Source: Nymphaea colorata
Taxonomy: Eukaryota > Streptophyta > Magnoliopsida > Nymphaeales > Nymphaeaceae
Reading direction: 5' to 3'
Assembly (NCBI RefSeq): GCF_008831285.2
Contig: NC_045138.2
Coordinates: forward strand, 3,326,143-3,390,142
DNA length: 64,000 bases
The number at the start of each line of letters is the position of its first letter. Position 1 is the first letter of the stretch. Below, piece after piece: positions 54,701 to 64,000 of this stretch. Made by a program: the position numbers and the translations under genes. Below the pieces are notes generated by a model. That model did not search any database. It was given only the letters and a program-made list of their open reading frames with translations, and was not told where the DNA came from.

Positions 54701-56296
54701 AATAAGGCAGCTGATTGTTTCTGGAAATAAACCAAATTAGCTATCTATATATCTAGCTGAACAACAACCAAAACATAGAGAAAGTGAAGTAACCAAGAAG
54801 ATTACCTGCCTTCTCTGCCAGTCATATTTCTTTGTGCCAATGGCAGGCCAGAAAATCAGCAGCACGGCACCTGGCTTCTTAACATAGATACCATTCTGCA
54901 AATATGAGAGAGAGAGAGAGAGAGATTAATCACTGGATAATGATCAATAACAATTGAAATCATAAACCCAGGAGTACCATACATCTGCTTGACCAAACTT
55001 GGGGCTGATGGGGGAGAGGGAAAGTGCAGCTTTCCCCTTAAAAATAGTGTGAGTAGGATAAAACTTGTCTGCAGAAGTATTTTCAATATTAGACTGCGGA
55101 GATTAAGTACATATACAAGCCAGAATAATGGATAAATAAACTATGCAAAAGTGCATCACCATTGAACACATAAAAATACAGCATATGCATACCAGAAAGA
55201 AAGAGAAAAAATTATCCAGGTATTTACTTGAACGATCATCCCTTCCGATGACTGCACTACCAGAGGAAAAACCAACAGATGATGAAAACTCGTGCACAAA
55301 TGAGAAATCCTTTACTGCTTTCGCTGTAACCATCCTCCCAGCCAACGCATTCCTGTGAAAGAGCAATATATCTCTTCAATTTTCAAATAACTGAACTCTA
55401 ACATAAGCTCCAGGCCCTTGCCCAAGAACTTTTACAAGCTTCCACTGCATAAAACACATCAACTAAATCATAGTCACCAACCTAGTGTCAATTGGACTTC
55501 TCACGATTATCAACAGAACATGTGTGAGTTTGTGCCTCCATTAGTAATAATCAAAAAAATAATCTACCAACTCTTACTTTAGGTTCACATTCAAGCAAAA
55601 GTTTCCATGCTCACTCTATAACAGTTACAGCCTGCAATGACGAGGCATGCTACAAAAACCTGGCGAAGGCTACAGATTACGCACCAAAAGGGAACTTCCC
55701 TAAGCCAAGGGACTGGCAATATCAATGGAGATCTCCGTGTCACTTAAGAACCCGAACAGGAGTCGACCACCGTCGACAAAAAAGTGGCCGCAACAGCCAG
55801 CAAGGCCTTAATAGGGAAAACATAGGCTGCACACTGGAACATCGGTACGCAGACCGTTACTGGACCATTACCTCTGCTGCCAATGGCATGATAAACAAAT
55901 TTCTTTACTGTCCAACATTCACGGACAGAGACCTTTCGCATATTAGCTGAAAAGCATCCTAAACCCCAAAAATCGTTTTTCTTTTCCTTCTCCACGATAC
56001 ACCATTTCTTCGTGAAGAAAAACAGGATCACGCTTTCCCACTTAATAACAGGTTATATTAGTCAAAAATATGTACCATGAACGGCGAAGAACTGAGTTAA
56101 AAATCAAAAGCGCGCCGTACGCAGTGGTGGAAATTGTAAGGGAAAACAGTGCAAAGGGAAAAGAGAAAAAAGGTGCTGCCATTTTCTCTGGAACAACAAA
56201 CTCTAAAAAAGAAGCAGATGAAATGAAACAAAACACAGCAACAATGTCAGTCGAGAAGGATTGCCTCTGGGAGCGAAAACGAGAGAGATGCATCAT
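44080..56296 (-). CDS. WHY2: WHIRLY single-stranded DNA-binding protein, WHY2 type
   Basis: Eight exons on the minus strand: 56296-56265, 55352-55228, 55068-54983, 54895-54806, 54493-54399, 54223-54153, 50895-50807 and 44223-44080, together 243 residues, close to the ~240 usual for WHY2. The N-terminus MMHLSRFRSQRNALAGR is basic and Ser-rich like a mitochondrial presequence. The Whirly domain shows FKGKAALSLSPISPKF (about 62-77), LIFWPAIGTKKYDW (about 94-107), LSPTEVGSLISLG, VIDNIQKINDRFSVPVTKAE, and LPHMIGWD near 199-206. The KGKAAL motif drives higher-order assembly of these ssDNA-binding proteins, which protect organelle genomes. The tail ends DLEWER. All introns are GT-AG except intron 1, which appears to be GC-AG. 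The usual FFHDP segment reads ICHDI. The exon 1 choice is the least certain part; an alternative ATG exon lies at 55918-55872. Confidence 0.9.
44501..44830. repeat. Degenerate tandem duplication, ~164 bp
   Basis: TTGCCCATCTATCTGCAGACCC at 44501 and TTGCCCATCCATCTGTACACCC at 44665 each precede GCAACAACTC(G/A)GATGA, then TATGTxCATAG or TATGTTGGGCAG, and CA(C)CC(T/C)A(T/A)TGGAAAAA. Two units; a (CT)n run has expanded in the second. Located in intron 7 of the Whirly gene. Confidence 0.75.
45780..45935 (-). mobile_element. SINE-like repeat, copy 2
   Basis: Collinear with 41030-41195: CATAAAAGCCCCTTG, GTCTCTGCCTTGTAAGGATGG, GTAGACTCCTTTG and GGCTTAAGACAACCCACCTAG. It is diverged. A (GA)n microsatellite follows at about 46050-46080. 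Confidence 0.4.
46575..47330. repeat. GATACG-phrased dispersed repeat
   Basis: The two ends are dense in palindromic words: left GTATCGTACGATACGG and ATATCGGGTGTATCATATGAT, right TACAATACGTTATGATAGCG and ACACGATGCGATACGC. A less patterned AT-rich core lies between. It looks like one non-autonomous element about 750 bp long. No coding frame was found. Confidence 0.5.
47345..47415 (+). repeat. Small dispersed repeat, copy in plus orientation
   Basis: TGTTAAATGCAATGAGG...AGCCTATGAAGCAAGGC matches the reverse complement of 53450-53540. It lies just upstream of the Copia fragment. Related GAGGCGxAxCC-type words occur near 49680-49855 and 51740-51905. Confidence 0.5.
47585..49637 (+). mobile_element. 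Truncated Copia retrotransposon in a WHY2 intron
   Basis: The 5' part is missing. From about 47585 the C-terminal integrase linker is readable (FGCVCFIHKLDPNHDNLGAQ, KCIFLG then GYKCYDPITRKS), then the RT N-terminal motif MQEEVDALHELGTWELI (about 48330), a deletion, the catalytic HIDDIILT (about 48486), LGPLRYFLGIE, and RNase H YSDADYAGCIEDRKSTSGF (about 48980) and DNKAATYIANN. Frameshifts and stops are frequent and a short stretch (SIIVYLLVSFF) is duplicated near 48796-48826. It sits antisense in intron 7 of the Whirly gene and differs clearly in sequence from the 13.3-kb element. Confidence 0.92.
49457..49637 (+). repeat. Putative 3' LTR of the truncated Copia
   Basis: Right after the RNase H/tail frame and a short GGGCAG purine stretch, 181 bp run from TGTTG to CAACA, with a TATTTAAG box. 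The length and ends fit a short Copia LTR. No left LTR was found for comparison. Confidence 0.6.
51699..51744. repeat. (TA)n microsatellite
   Basis: About 23 TA units in intron 6 side sequence of the Whirly gene (between exons 6 and 7). Confidence 0.93.
53450..53540 (-). repeat. Small dispersed repeat, inverted copy
   Basis: The reverse complement reads TGTTAAATGCAATGAGGC and AGCCTATGAAGCAAGGCG, matching 47345-47415. It lies in the intron between Whirly exons 6 and 7. Confidence 0.5.
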
Positions 56297-56401
56297 CCTC
56301 TTCAGGTGTTTGAGGGGTGACGGGTCCGAACAGAGTGGTGGACAGCACAGAGGGCTAAGTGTCCGGTTCTGGTCAGGGGGAAAGCGCGCGAAATGACCGA
56401 A

Positions 56402-56407
56402 TTTATA
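56402..56407 (-). promoter_or_regulatory. TATA box of the Whirly gene
   Basis: On the minus strand CTATAAAT lies about 105 bp upstream of the ATG pair at 56296. A start site about 30 bp downstream would leave the MMHLSRF start as the first ATG of the message. Confidence 0.5.
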
Positions 56408-56454
56408 GAAAGGTTGGGGAGAGGGCCTGAATCTGTCGGACTCTTCTGCTCGGG

Positions 56455-56705
56455 TTAGTCCCCCGTTACGGGTCGCGTCGGGCTGGAGCCCGTCAGGCTT
56501 GATCGGGCCCGGGCTATGAAATGGCTGCAGGTCGGTTCGAACCCGTGAATAAATCGGGTCACGTTTGGGCCCATGCTCGGGTTCAAAATTTTGATTCTTT
56601 TATTATATTTATATGTATTTTTCTTTATAAATCTATATATAATATATTTTTGAGTAATCGGGCGTGGGGCTTGGGCCTGGGCCTAGGCCGGCCATGCCCC
56701 GTGGT
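56455..56705. repeat. GGGCCCGA-phrased dispersed repeat, copy 3 (inverted)
   Basis: Arms of GGGTCGCGTCGGGCTGG, GATCGGGCCCGGGC and GGGCGTGGGGCTTGGGCCTGG flank an AT core (TATATTTATATGTATTT). The layout equals the copies at 27120 and 28430. Its near edge is within about 50 bp of the Whirly TATA box. Confidence 0.6.
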
Positions 56706-59700
56706 GTTTAAGTCAAGTAAATAGTACACTAAACCGTGACAATGATCCAAATTTTGATTTTTTTTTTTTAGTGAGTTGCCTTGGTCTTTAAAGCTTAAAC
56801 CACTTTAAATACCTTTCAATCAAATATCAATCACGTTGAAGACTTGATGGATGAAATTCAAAATGTGTATGATAGGATCGTGCGGATTTTGTTGATTGTT
56901 TTCGGCTTTGACCTCAAATGGTAGGGTCTCTAATTTCATGTGTTTGTGTGGAACCTTCTCCTCGACTATTTTCCTTTTTGTTGTTGAGAAGGTCTACAAT
57001 AATGAAGAAGATTGTTGCCATCATTCAAATAAGACATAAAAAAATCGCTTTAAAAACTAGCATAACTGGTCAGGCTGGTGACAGTGAGTGATCTTGGGCA
57101 TTTTTATCGCTACATATAGCATAGCTGGTCAGGCTGGTTAGGGTGTTTACGGTGAAACACACACCTCATACCCTAAAAACTACCCCATGTGATAAGTATT
57201 TTTTATCTTTCCAAACAAATGTTTTTCTCTTTTTTGTAAAAAGAAGTTTAGTTAACACAATTGCCCTTAGTTTAAGTGGAAATTACACTTTTTATTCTTC
57301 CTTTGTGCCGCAATATATATATAAATCTTTAATTGTTATATCATCATTTACCAAACTTAACGAGAATAATCTATTTGTTGTAATGAGATTGATATAGATG
57401 AAGTAAAAAAAATACAAAAGCCAATATATTTTTCAGTGCCCTTCAAATGAGACAAGGGGTATGGATTAAGAAAACCCTTTATGGCTCACACAATTCTCTT
57501 TCAGCATGGCATATGAAGGTCTAGTAGTTATGAGTTGTTAGCACATCGTATATTTTAAAATTTGTTGCATATGTACTCAAATCCATCGCCGATGAGAGTG
57601 TGTGTAGCATGCAATGGGACAAGAGAGTAGTTATATCAATGTCTACAATAAAATTGCATGTTTATTCTGAATTTGAGGATTATTCTTATGGAAAAAACCC
57701 ACACATGATGAGTAAATGATCCAATATTTTTATCGTCATTTTGTATGTGTTTTTTGCAGATGTCCGATGCATAATTAATCATAGATGTTGAACTACGGTT
57801 TTGTTTCATTTATCTTCAAATTTTAAACAAACCCTCGTTAAAACTAATCAATCGTGACCTATATCCACTATTCTTTTATAAGAATCAGTGTAACAATTCA
57901 ACCAATTCCTTGGAGCAAGTTGGGTTTTCTGTATGCCAGATCTCAACTCACCTTCTAGCAATTAGGATTTTAATCATAGAAAAAAAAACAATAATTATGG
58001 CAACAAAATCATTAGAAATCTATTTGATATGTTTGTCGATGTTCTTCGCAATTTTTAGATACGAGACTAAACTTCTCAAACAAGCAGAACATGAGTTGTT
58101 ACAATCTGCTTACCTATGGAATAAATGTAAAACAAAAAAAAATCTATAGAAAAAATACAAAAATTCACAAATTTGAATATCAGGCCTAAGATCCTTTATT
58201 TACTTAATAAATTACAGGTTTCCGTGTGAATCTGGTGTTTCACATCAAATATGTAAAGCTATAATCAAAGGTTAACTAAATCAAGTAATTAGTTGAACGA
58301 TATAACCAACTCAAGCAATATAACGCGGTGAAATATATCAATTAAAAAATCAACCCCCAGCAATGAAATGATAAAAAACCTTAAAAATTCAATTTGCAAT
58401 AAGTGACACACATTTGTTTTCGTTATTATGAGCACATCAAATGTTGAGCAACTAGTTGTTTGTTATGTCATTTCACCTACAACGATGACGAAAAGACAAA
58501 AGATGCACGTCGCCCTCAGTCATATGTCCATTTTAAGGAGTCGAGTGGAAAAGAAATCGCATTATTGGGATTAGATGGTGTGCAAAACACATGTTCCATA
58601 ACTACTTCTTTAAAAATACGGAGACATTATATTTATCAACTTAGTTCCTCTATTTGAAAAAACATATAAAAACGCCCAATGTTGTAGCAAATAATAAACC
58701 GTCGTTTTCTATTTTTTAAAGCTAGCAAATGGGTGATTTTTTTTTTTTTAACAGCCAGCTGAAAAATATATTAATTTTTGATTTAAAATAACAAAATACT
58801 CGTACCAAATAAAAAATGTACATTTTCATAATTAGTCAATGGAGGAATAGTAGTTCACATCAGGTATTCTTTATTTTGCACCATACACTATTTTTTGTTA
58901 GGTAGACCTAAAATAAGCATTTATTTGTTGGGTTTTAAAAGTTGAACAGTGATATACTATTTGTTCAAACATTAAGTGCCATTTTTTAATTTAAGAATAA
59001 TTTTGTTTAGTATTTTTTTAGCATGCAAGCTGATAATGGGGTTATAACTTTACTCTAAGCAATAAAGGTTTACCAAGACAATGGAACCAACCATGGGCGT
59101 CGATAGGTGCTCTCCATGGGGTGAGCTCATGTTATGAAAACTTAAATTATTGGTCGAACTTGGGTGGATATTGGTTCAGTTATATAAGACAGTCTCACTG
59201 CTCCATAACTAATTGAAAATTTGTTAACTATATGTTTAGTGTTTTATAAAAAAAATCAAATCTAACTCCTTCTTAAGTAAAACATTTTTCATGGACTTTT
59301 TTTGAACATTAAAGTGAATGCACCTTTTTTTTATTTATTTACTGTTGTTGAACTATTGTTAGAAACATATGGTGTTCAAGTTCAATGAACAAGCAAACAT
59401 GATACTAAATACCCAGACCAAAAGTTATAGGAAATCAAACAAATGAGAGTATAGAGAAGGTGGAAGCAAAAAATTTACCAAAAAAGTACCTATACTATAT
59501 ACCCAACAGTCTCATACCTGGGCATTTAGTTACAATTATTCAAATGTTACTCAAATGGCATCCATTGGCTATAATATGAAAGTTTGTTACTGCATTAAAC
59601 ATAAATATATATATATATATATATACTATTCGTTATTATGAAATTTCAATTTATGCTGCCAATCGATTTGCCTACAAAGGGGCCGTCCAAATGCGTATCA

Positions 59701-60067
59701 ACTTAAAATATCACATGTATTAGCATAGAATCCGCTCCACGAAAAAGTAGAAGTAAAAATTACAAAACCTCGCTTAGAAGTAAAAGAGGAAACGGAAGGC
59801 GTAAAGTCGGCCCCACAAAAGTTAGAGGTTTCCGTCGATCTGCGGAGCCAACGGTCGCGATTCCAGTCCCCACGTCATCCCTTCTTTCTTCCCTCTCTAC
59901 ATAGCTCGCCCTTTATGCTCTCCCCCATAGTGCTTCCGTCACTGGGAAGTCTTCCCTCTCTCTCTCTCACTCTCTCTCTTGCAGATCTGATCTCCCTGGG
60001 ATCGTTAGTAGCTTGATTATCTGATTGACAGAGTTAGAATCAGCAGAGAGGAAGAAGCGGGGAAGCG
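56706..60067. other. Intergenic between divergent WHY2 and CLPTM1 genes
   Basis: AT-rich, with no recognised gene. Small open frames here lack family features. The last ~250 bp, with CT-rich tracts, form the promoter and leader of the CLPTM1-like gene. Confidence 0.5.
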
Positions 60068-61313
60068 ATGGCGCCGCCTGCATCTGGAGAGGTGCAGCAA
60101 CGGCAGCAGCCGCCTGGGAGGCAGCAGCAGCAACCACAAGGAATAGGTCAGACGATCACGGGCGTCATAAGGATGGCCGTCTTCTGGTACTTCGCCATGA
60201 AGTTCTTCTCCCCGAAGAAGCCGCCTGCCGAGCCCTCCCAGCTTATGTCCAACCTTTTCTCCAGAGGCGAACCCCTGGTCCGTCCCTCCGCCAACAAAAC
60301 CTCAAATTATTTAATTTTCATTCGGATTCCTACCGGCGGCTGATTGCGCATTCTTTACGTCTTTTTTTTTTCTGCTTTGCTATTACTTTGCCTGTTATTT
60401 TGCCCCTTCAACTTCCCGACGTGGACGCCGTTCCCGCTGTTTTGCTGCATCTAGTAGTGGTTGGGGGCGCTTTTTGCTTGCGTCTATTTCTATTGACATC
60501 GCCAGTACGTGTTCCTAATCACGCCCTTTGTGGTCTGATTCTTTTGTGTGTTTGGGAGAAAAATTGTGAAGAGATTCTGTTGGATTTGGTATAGTTGGAT
60601 GCAGCAGATGTATTAGTTGGTTGTTTTGTGAGGGAGCTGATTATTGCGACGAGTATCTTCACTGTGGGCTTAAGAAAGTTAAGAACTTGAAGATGGAGGT
60701 TTGGCACATAGTTTCGCGTGCCTTTTCGATTGATTGCATGCTTTGAATACATTCCCGTTACGAAGATGTGTGCGTGATTCAACACCTCTTTGGTTTTGGC
60801 TAATTTTTTTCAGAATTTTTTCTCTTTTTGACACGGACCTGCAAGCAGGATATCTGAGGGAAAGTATTTACTTATGGGGTTTATGTTGCAAGTACAGAAA
60901 AGGAGTACAACTCCTGCTACGTTTTCGGTGCATTGATTGCTTGAATGTGAGAAGCATTCCATTGGTTCAGGAACTTCAAGAAGTCAACAAGGCTGAATAT
61001 CAATTCATTGTCCGCATTCCGGTAATTCAACCAGGATGCTATTAGTTGCAAAAACAATTAAGTACATTATGAAGTGCATCCCTTTGTTAGTTGAGTATGA
61101 CATTTGGACTCATGTTCCATATCCTCTTGTAGACAAGTCACACTGGAAACTTTTATATGCGAAACGTCAGTTCCTGTATTTGCAGCCATGTCCGCTGCGA
61201 CATAGTTGTCACCGTTGTAGTGGTCCAACAAAGATGTTATCAATTTTTTGTGAGTAATATCACTGGGATGCCATTTTTCTGCGTGTCCCCAAGGATCTGA
61301 ATCAACATGCTTG

Positions 61314-61361
<48 letters not shown>

Positions 61362-61544
61362 TGTATGTATGTATGTATGTATAACTTTATTCTTTCATTA
61401 AAAGATGTCTCTTCAACACTAAAATCTGGAACACAAATTTCTATTGACTATCAAATTATAAAGTTTATGTCTTAGTGCCAGACCTCCAAACCTCCAAATA
61501 GGGTTTTGAATTTGCAAGTTTAACCCATGTCACCAGTTATTCCA

Positions 61545-61584
<40 letters not shown>

Positions 61585-62013
61585 TGCATATATAATTTTA
61601 TTATTTCATTAAAAGATGTCTCTTTAACACTAAAATCTGGAACACAAATTTCTATTGACTAGCAAATTATAAAGTTCATGTCTTAGTGCCAGACGTCCAA
61701 ATAAGTTTTTGAATTTGCAAGTCTAACCCATGTCACCGGTTATTCCACCTATGTGTGTATATATATATAGAAAAATTGAACAGTGACTCTAGCTTTTTAG
61801 AGTCACCATGCCATCTAATAAGAGTCGTCCGATTTATTATGATGGATGGTTAAGGGAAAAACAAAGAAAAAAAAGTGATGGGTATTTTCATCATCTAATA
61901 TTAGTTCCCACTTTTTTCTCAATGTTTTTCTCTCAATCATCCATCTACATCAGATGGACGGCCCTGATTAGATGGTTAGGTAACTCTAGAGAGTCAGAGT
62001 CACTGTTCACTCA

Positions 62014-62088
<75 letters not shown>

Positions 62089-63241
62089 CATATATATGTA
62101 TGTATGTATGTATGTATAAAACATACATGTACTGACCAAAGTTTTGAATATGCATCATTATTTGGTTTAAATTTTTTGAAAATCCGGGGTAGGCATGGAG
62201 CACCGTAACTGCCCCCAGCCCCGAATTGGATCCATCCCTCTTGTGTCATAATTCTTCCACTCAAGTGTTGGACACAAAAACTTGTTTTTCTATGAAGTTC
62301 GTATTAGGGAGAAACAAGCTGGATCTTTTTCTAGGTTTTATTGCTTTTCCTTATGAACGGGTTGCATGAACATCCTGATTTTTACTGTCAAAGTTCATGT
62401 TTTTTAGTCGGAAAGTTTATCAGCAGACATTGCTTATATTTCCTCACAGGACATTTACATGTTTCTGTGTACAGCATTGCGGTCTATCATTTGCACTTCA
62501 TTCAAGTTTTCTTGCGCGGATTGATAAGTTTTGTTGCTTAAGTTATTAAGATGAAATTTTGATTATCTGCAATGATTTATCAATGAGTTTTTCTATGATC
62601 AGGATATGTGGCTTTATCTTTCTGAGCATGAGAAGTTTAATGATTTTGGCAATGAGAGTGCCTTAGTCTGGCACGAGACAAACATTCCATATGCAGTTTG
62701 GGGGCCACAGAGCAGTAGATCGTACTCATTGAAATATTCTCCATCAGAGGTAATGTTAATTACGTGAAACATGTATTGCTGATTGTCCGTCCAGTGATTG
62801 TCAACATTTATTCTAGAACCATGTGCAATTGCTTAGAATTTTATTTCAACCATGTACTTTTGTCAAGCGATTTTATAGTTAATACTTATATGTGTAATTA
62901 TTTCAGGCTCTCAAACATAACGGGAGCTTATATGCTCATGTGTTCTTTGCTCGGTCGGGCTACCCTGCTGATCCTAATGATCCAGAGTACCAACCTCTAT
63001 ATGCATTTGGCAGGACACATCGTAAGACCTTTTATCTTGTATATTTTAGTTTTTTCTCTCTTGCTATTCTCTGGTAATAATTTTCTTGACTTAGCTTTGG
63101 GAGTTAAATACTTAAATGTTATATACAATATATTGATTTGTTGCAGCTGTTGTCATGTACCTGCCCAAGTCAAAGGCAGATAAGAAAAGGAGCCTGCTAA
63201 GTGATTCCAAGAACAACGAAAAGGATGAGTTCACCGCTCAG
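60068..63241 (+). CDS. CLPTM1 family transmembrane protein, 5' part
   Basis: Four exons were placed (60068-60277, 62603-62749, 62907-63021, 63147-63241; GT-AG, phases agree), giving 189 residues, and the gene continues beyond the window. The N-terminus is Gln/Pro rich, then GVIRMAVFWYFAMKFF (about residues 32-47) forms the first membrane helix, followed by LFSRGEPLDMWLYLSEHEKF. The next exons read WHETNIPYAVWGPQSSRSYS, GSLYAHVFFARSGYPADPND, PVVMYLPKSKADKKRSLL. These are hallmark segments of the eukaryotic CLPTM1/CLPTM1L family, whose luminal domain precedes several C-terminal membrane helices. Animal members act at the ER in receptor trafficking and lipid scrambling; the plant role is not settled. 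The family protein is about 590 residues, so about two thirds is missing. Intron 1 is 2.3 kb and full of repeats. Confidence 0.96.
61313..61382 (+). repeat. Compound microsatellite (TA)n(TATG)n
   Basis: TA units followed by about twelve TATG/GTAT tetramers, in CLPTM1 intron 1. Confidence 0.95.
61383..61770 (+). repeat. 211-bp tandem duplication in CLPTM1 intron 1
   Basis: AAAGATGTCTCTTCAACACTAAAATC at 61401 recurs as AAAGATGTCTCTTTAACACT at 61612, and the match continues to TTATTCCACCTAT in both units. Substitutions are few; one unit has an extra CCTCCAAA and the TA runs differ in length. The duplication boundaries are the TA/TATG microsatellites. Confidence 0.93.
61776..62010. mobile_element. 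MITE-like element flanked by TA tracts, second copy
   Basis: The left end TTGAACAGTGACTCTAGC and the reverse complement of the right end GTGAACAGTGACTCTGAC form terminal inverted repeats that stay alignable for about 70 bp (CCATCTAATxAGxGxCGTCC). It is flanked by TA on the left (61760-61770) and (CT)n(TA)n on the right (62013-62085). It is related to the element at 5244-5446. Confidence 0.8.
62011..62118 (+). repeat. Compound microsatellite (CT)n(TA)n(TATG)n
   Basis: CT, then about 27 TA units, then TATG tetramers. Confidence 0.95.
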
Positions 63242-64000
63242 GTTTGCTGTATCATTTTCATATTTTATGTTGTTTCTAGGAGTAAATTTGTGTCATCTTT
63301 AGCACTGTAGATTCACAAGCTTACGGATAGGAATCTTTTCATTTATTTATTTTTGGCGCTTAACTCTTGTTATGTCAGTGACTCAGTGGGAGATGCATTG
63401 TTATAAGTATTTTTGTTTTCCTTGATTTCTCCTATCCTTTCTTCTAAATACAATTCATACATGCATACACATAGTATATGTCCTTCTGAACATGTATTTT
63501 TTATTTTTATTTTCATTTTTGACTAAAGGCTCACATTGGGGCATAGTTCAAGACTTCAAGTAAATGTGGACCTGATAGCTATCAGGCCAGGTCAAGATCT
63601 GGTTTCTTGGTTGCTGTATTTTTATGTATAACCAAAGTCATATGTAGGTTAGACAGGTAATCTGATACTTGTTCTGCGTGTCTTTGCTAGTCCGAACAAG
63701 AATATGAAACAGAAGTTGGTGGGCCTTCGTCTAATGTCTTTGCCAAAAAGGGTCAACACATTGAAGCAAACATGAGATCTGGATGCTGCTTTTGTGACTG
63801 TAAGACAAAAGTCACAGTTGGATAAGTTGCAGGCATAGTTAACCATGGCAACTGTTTTTTACCATATTTGAGTGTGCAGGCCTTGGATATAAATCCAGTC
63901 AGAACTGTCTGGTGAACATAGATTATCTGTTTCAGAAAACTGTTTACCAAATTTAGTTTTGTTCCTCTATTATTAAAAATTTAAAGCAGAAAAAAGGGAA
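63242..64000. other. CLPTM1 intron 4 (runs off the window)
   Basis: It follows the GTTTGC donor at 63242. No sequence resembling the next CLPTM1 exon was found up to the window end, so the intron is at least 760 bp. Confidence 0.6.

Noticed and set aside
55872-55918. Alternative WHY2 first exon starting at 55918
   Set aside because: It has a good GTAATG donor and the right phase, but the N-terminus is acidic and not presequence-like, and it is far from the TATA box. Could be an alternative promoter exon.
56042-56296. Long version of WHY2 exon 1 (hydrophobic 74-residue leader ending at 56076)
   Set aside because: It is in phase and has a GT donor, but gives a protein about 60 residues too long with a hydrophobic stretch unlike a presequence. 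The short GC-donor exon fits better. Not fully excluded.
60025-60594. 189-residue frame overlapping CLPTM1 exon 1
   Set aside because: It is the alternate frame of the real exon running into the intron. The CLPTM1 frame starting at 60068 has the conserved residues.
60734-61257. Two frames in CLPTM1 intron 1
   Set aside because: Exon 1 joins exon 2 seamlessly at GEPL/DMWLYL, as in the family, leaving no room for extra exons.
61313-62118. CRISPR-like regular repeats
   Set aside because: The repeats are simple tetranucleotide and dinucleotide arrays in a plant nuclear intron, without unique spacers.

Overview
This is nuclear DNA from a flowering plant. Genes are split by GT-AG introns, and the spaces between them are AT-rich and full of (TA)n and (CT)n microsatellites, Copia retrotransposons, MITE-like and SINE-like repeats and a short TTTAGGG array. 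The protein families are plant ones: VQ, Whirly, phytolongin, ATL RING-H2, and DEMETER/ROS1 and AP2/ERF relics. I cannot name the species. The long TE-filled introns (6.6 kb in the Whirly gene) show only that the genome tolerates large introns.

Layout. 0-5 kb: first exon of a minus-strand Mpv17/PMP22-type gene (98-537), then an intronless VQ-motif gene (4335-4916). 5-18.3 kb: a graveyard of broken genes. It holds two exons of a TEBICHI/POLQ-like helicase (6054-7368, minus), an AP2/ERF fragment (11344-11520, minus) and a DEMETER/ROS1-like glycosylase pseudogene (12181-18257, plus) split by a 4.74-kb Copia element (13281-18019) with a perfect 5-bp target duplication. 19.7-24.3 kb: a five-exon DUF2062-like membrane protein. 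29.8-32.9 kb: a three-exon ATL-type RING-H2 ubiquitin ligase. 38-40 kb: a phytolongin with one coding exon and a 5'UTR intron. 44.1-56.3 kb: a minus-strand WHIRLY gene of the WHY2 type, eight exons, with an antisense Copia fragment in its last intron and a likely GC-AG first intron. 60.1 kb to beyond 63.2 kb: the 5' part of a CLPTM1-family gene that runs off the right edge.

The intact genes have unrelated household and regulatory roles (transcription co-regulation, ubiquitination, membrane trafficking, organelle DNA binding, a membrane protein). They do not form a cluster or pathway. I found no new multi-gene system. The more unusual material is the chain of gene relics, the Copia insertion that kept the reading frame on both sides of its target, MITEs sitting inside TA microsatellites, several unnamed repeat families and the structure of the WHY2 gene. 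Exon borders were set by hand from splice consensus, reading phase and remembered family conservation. No alignment or database search was run.
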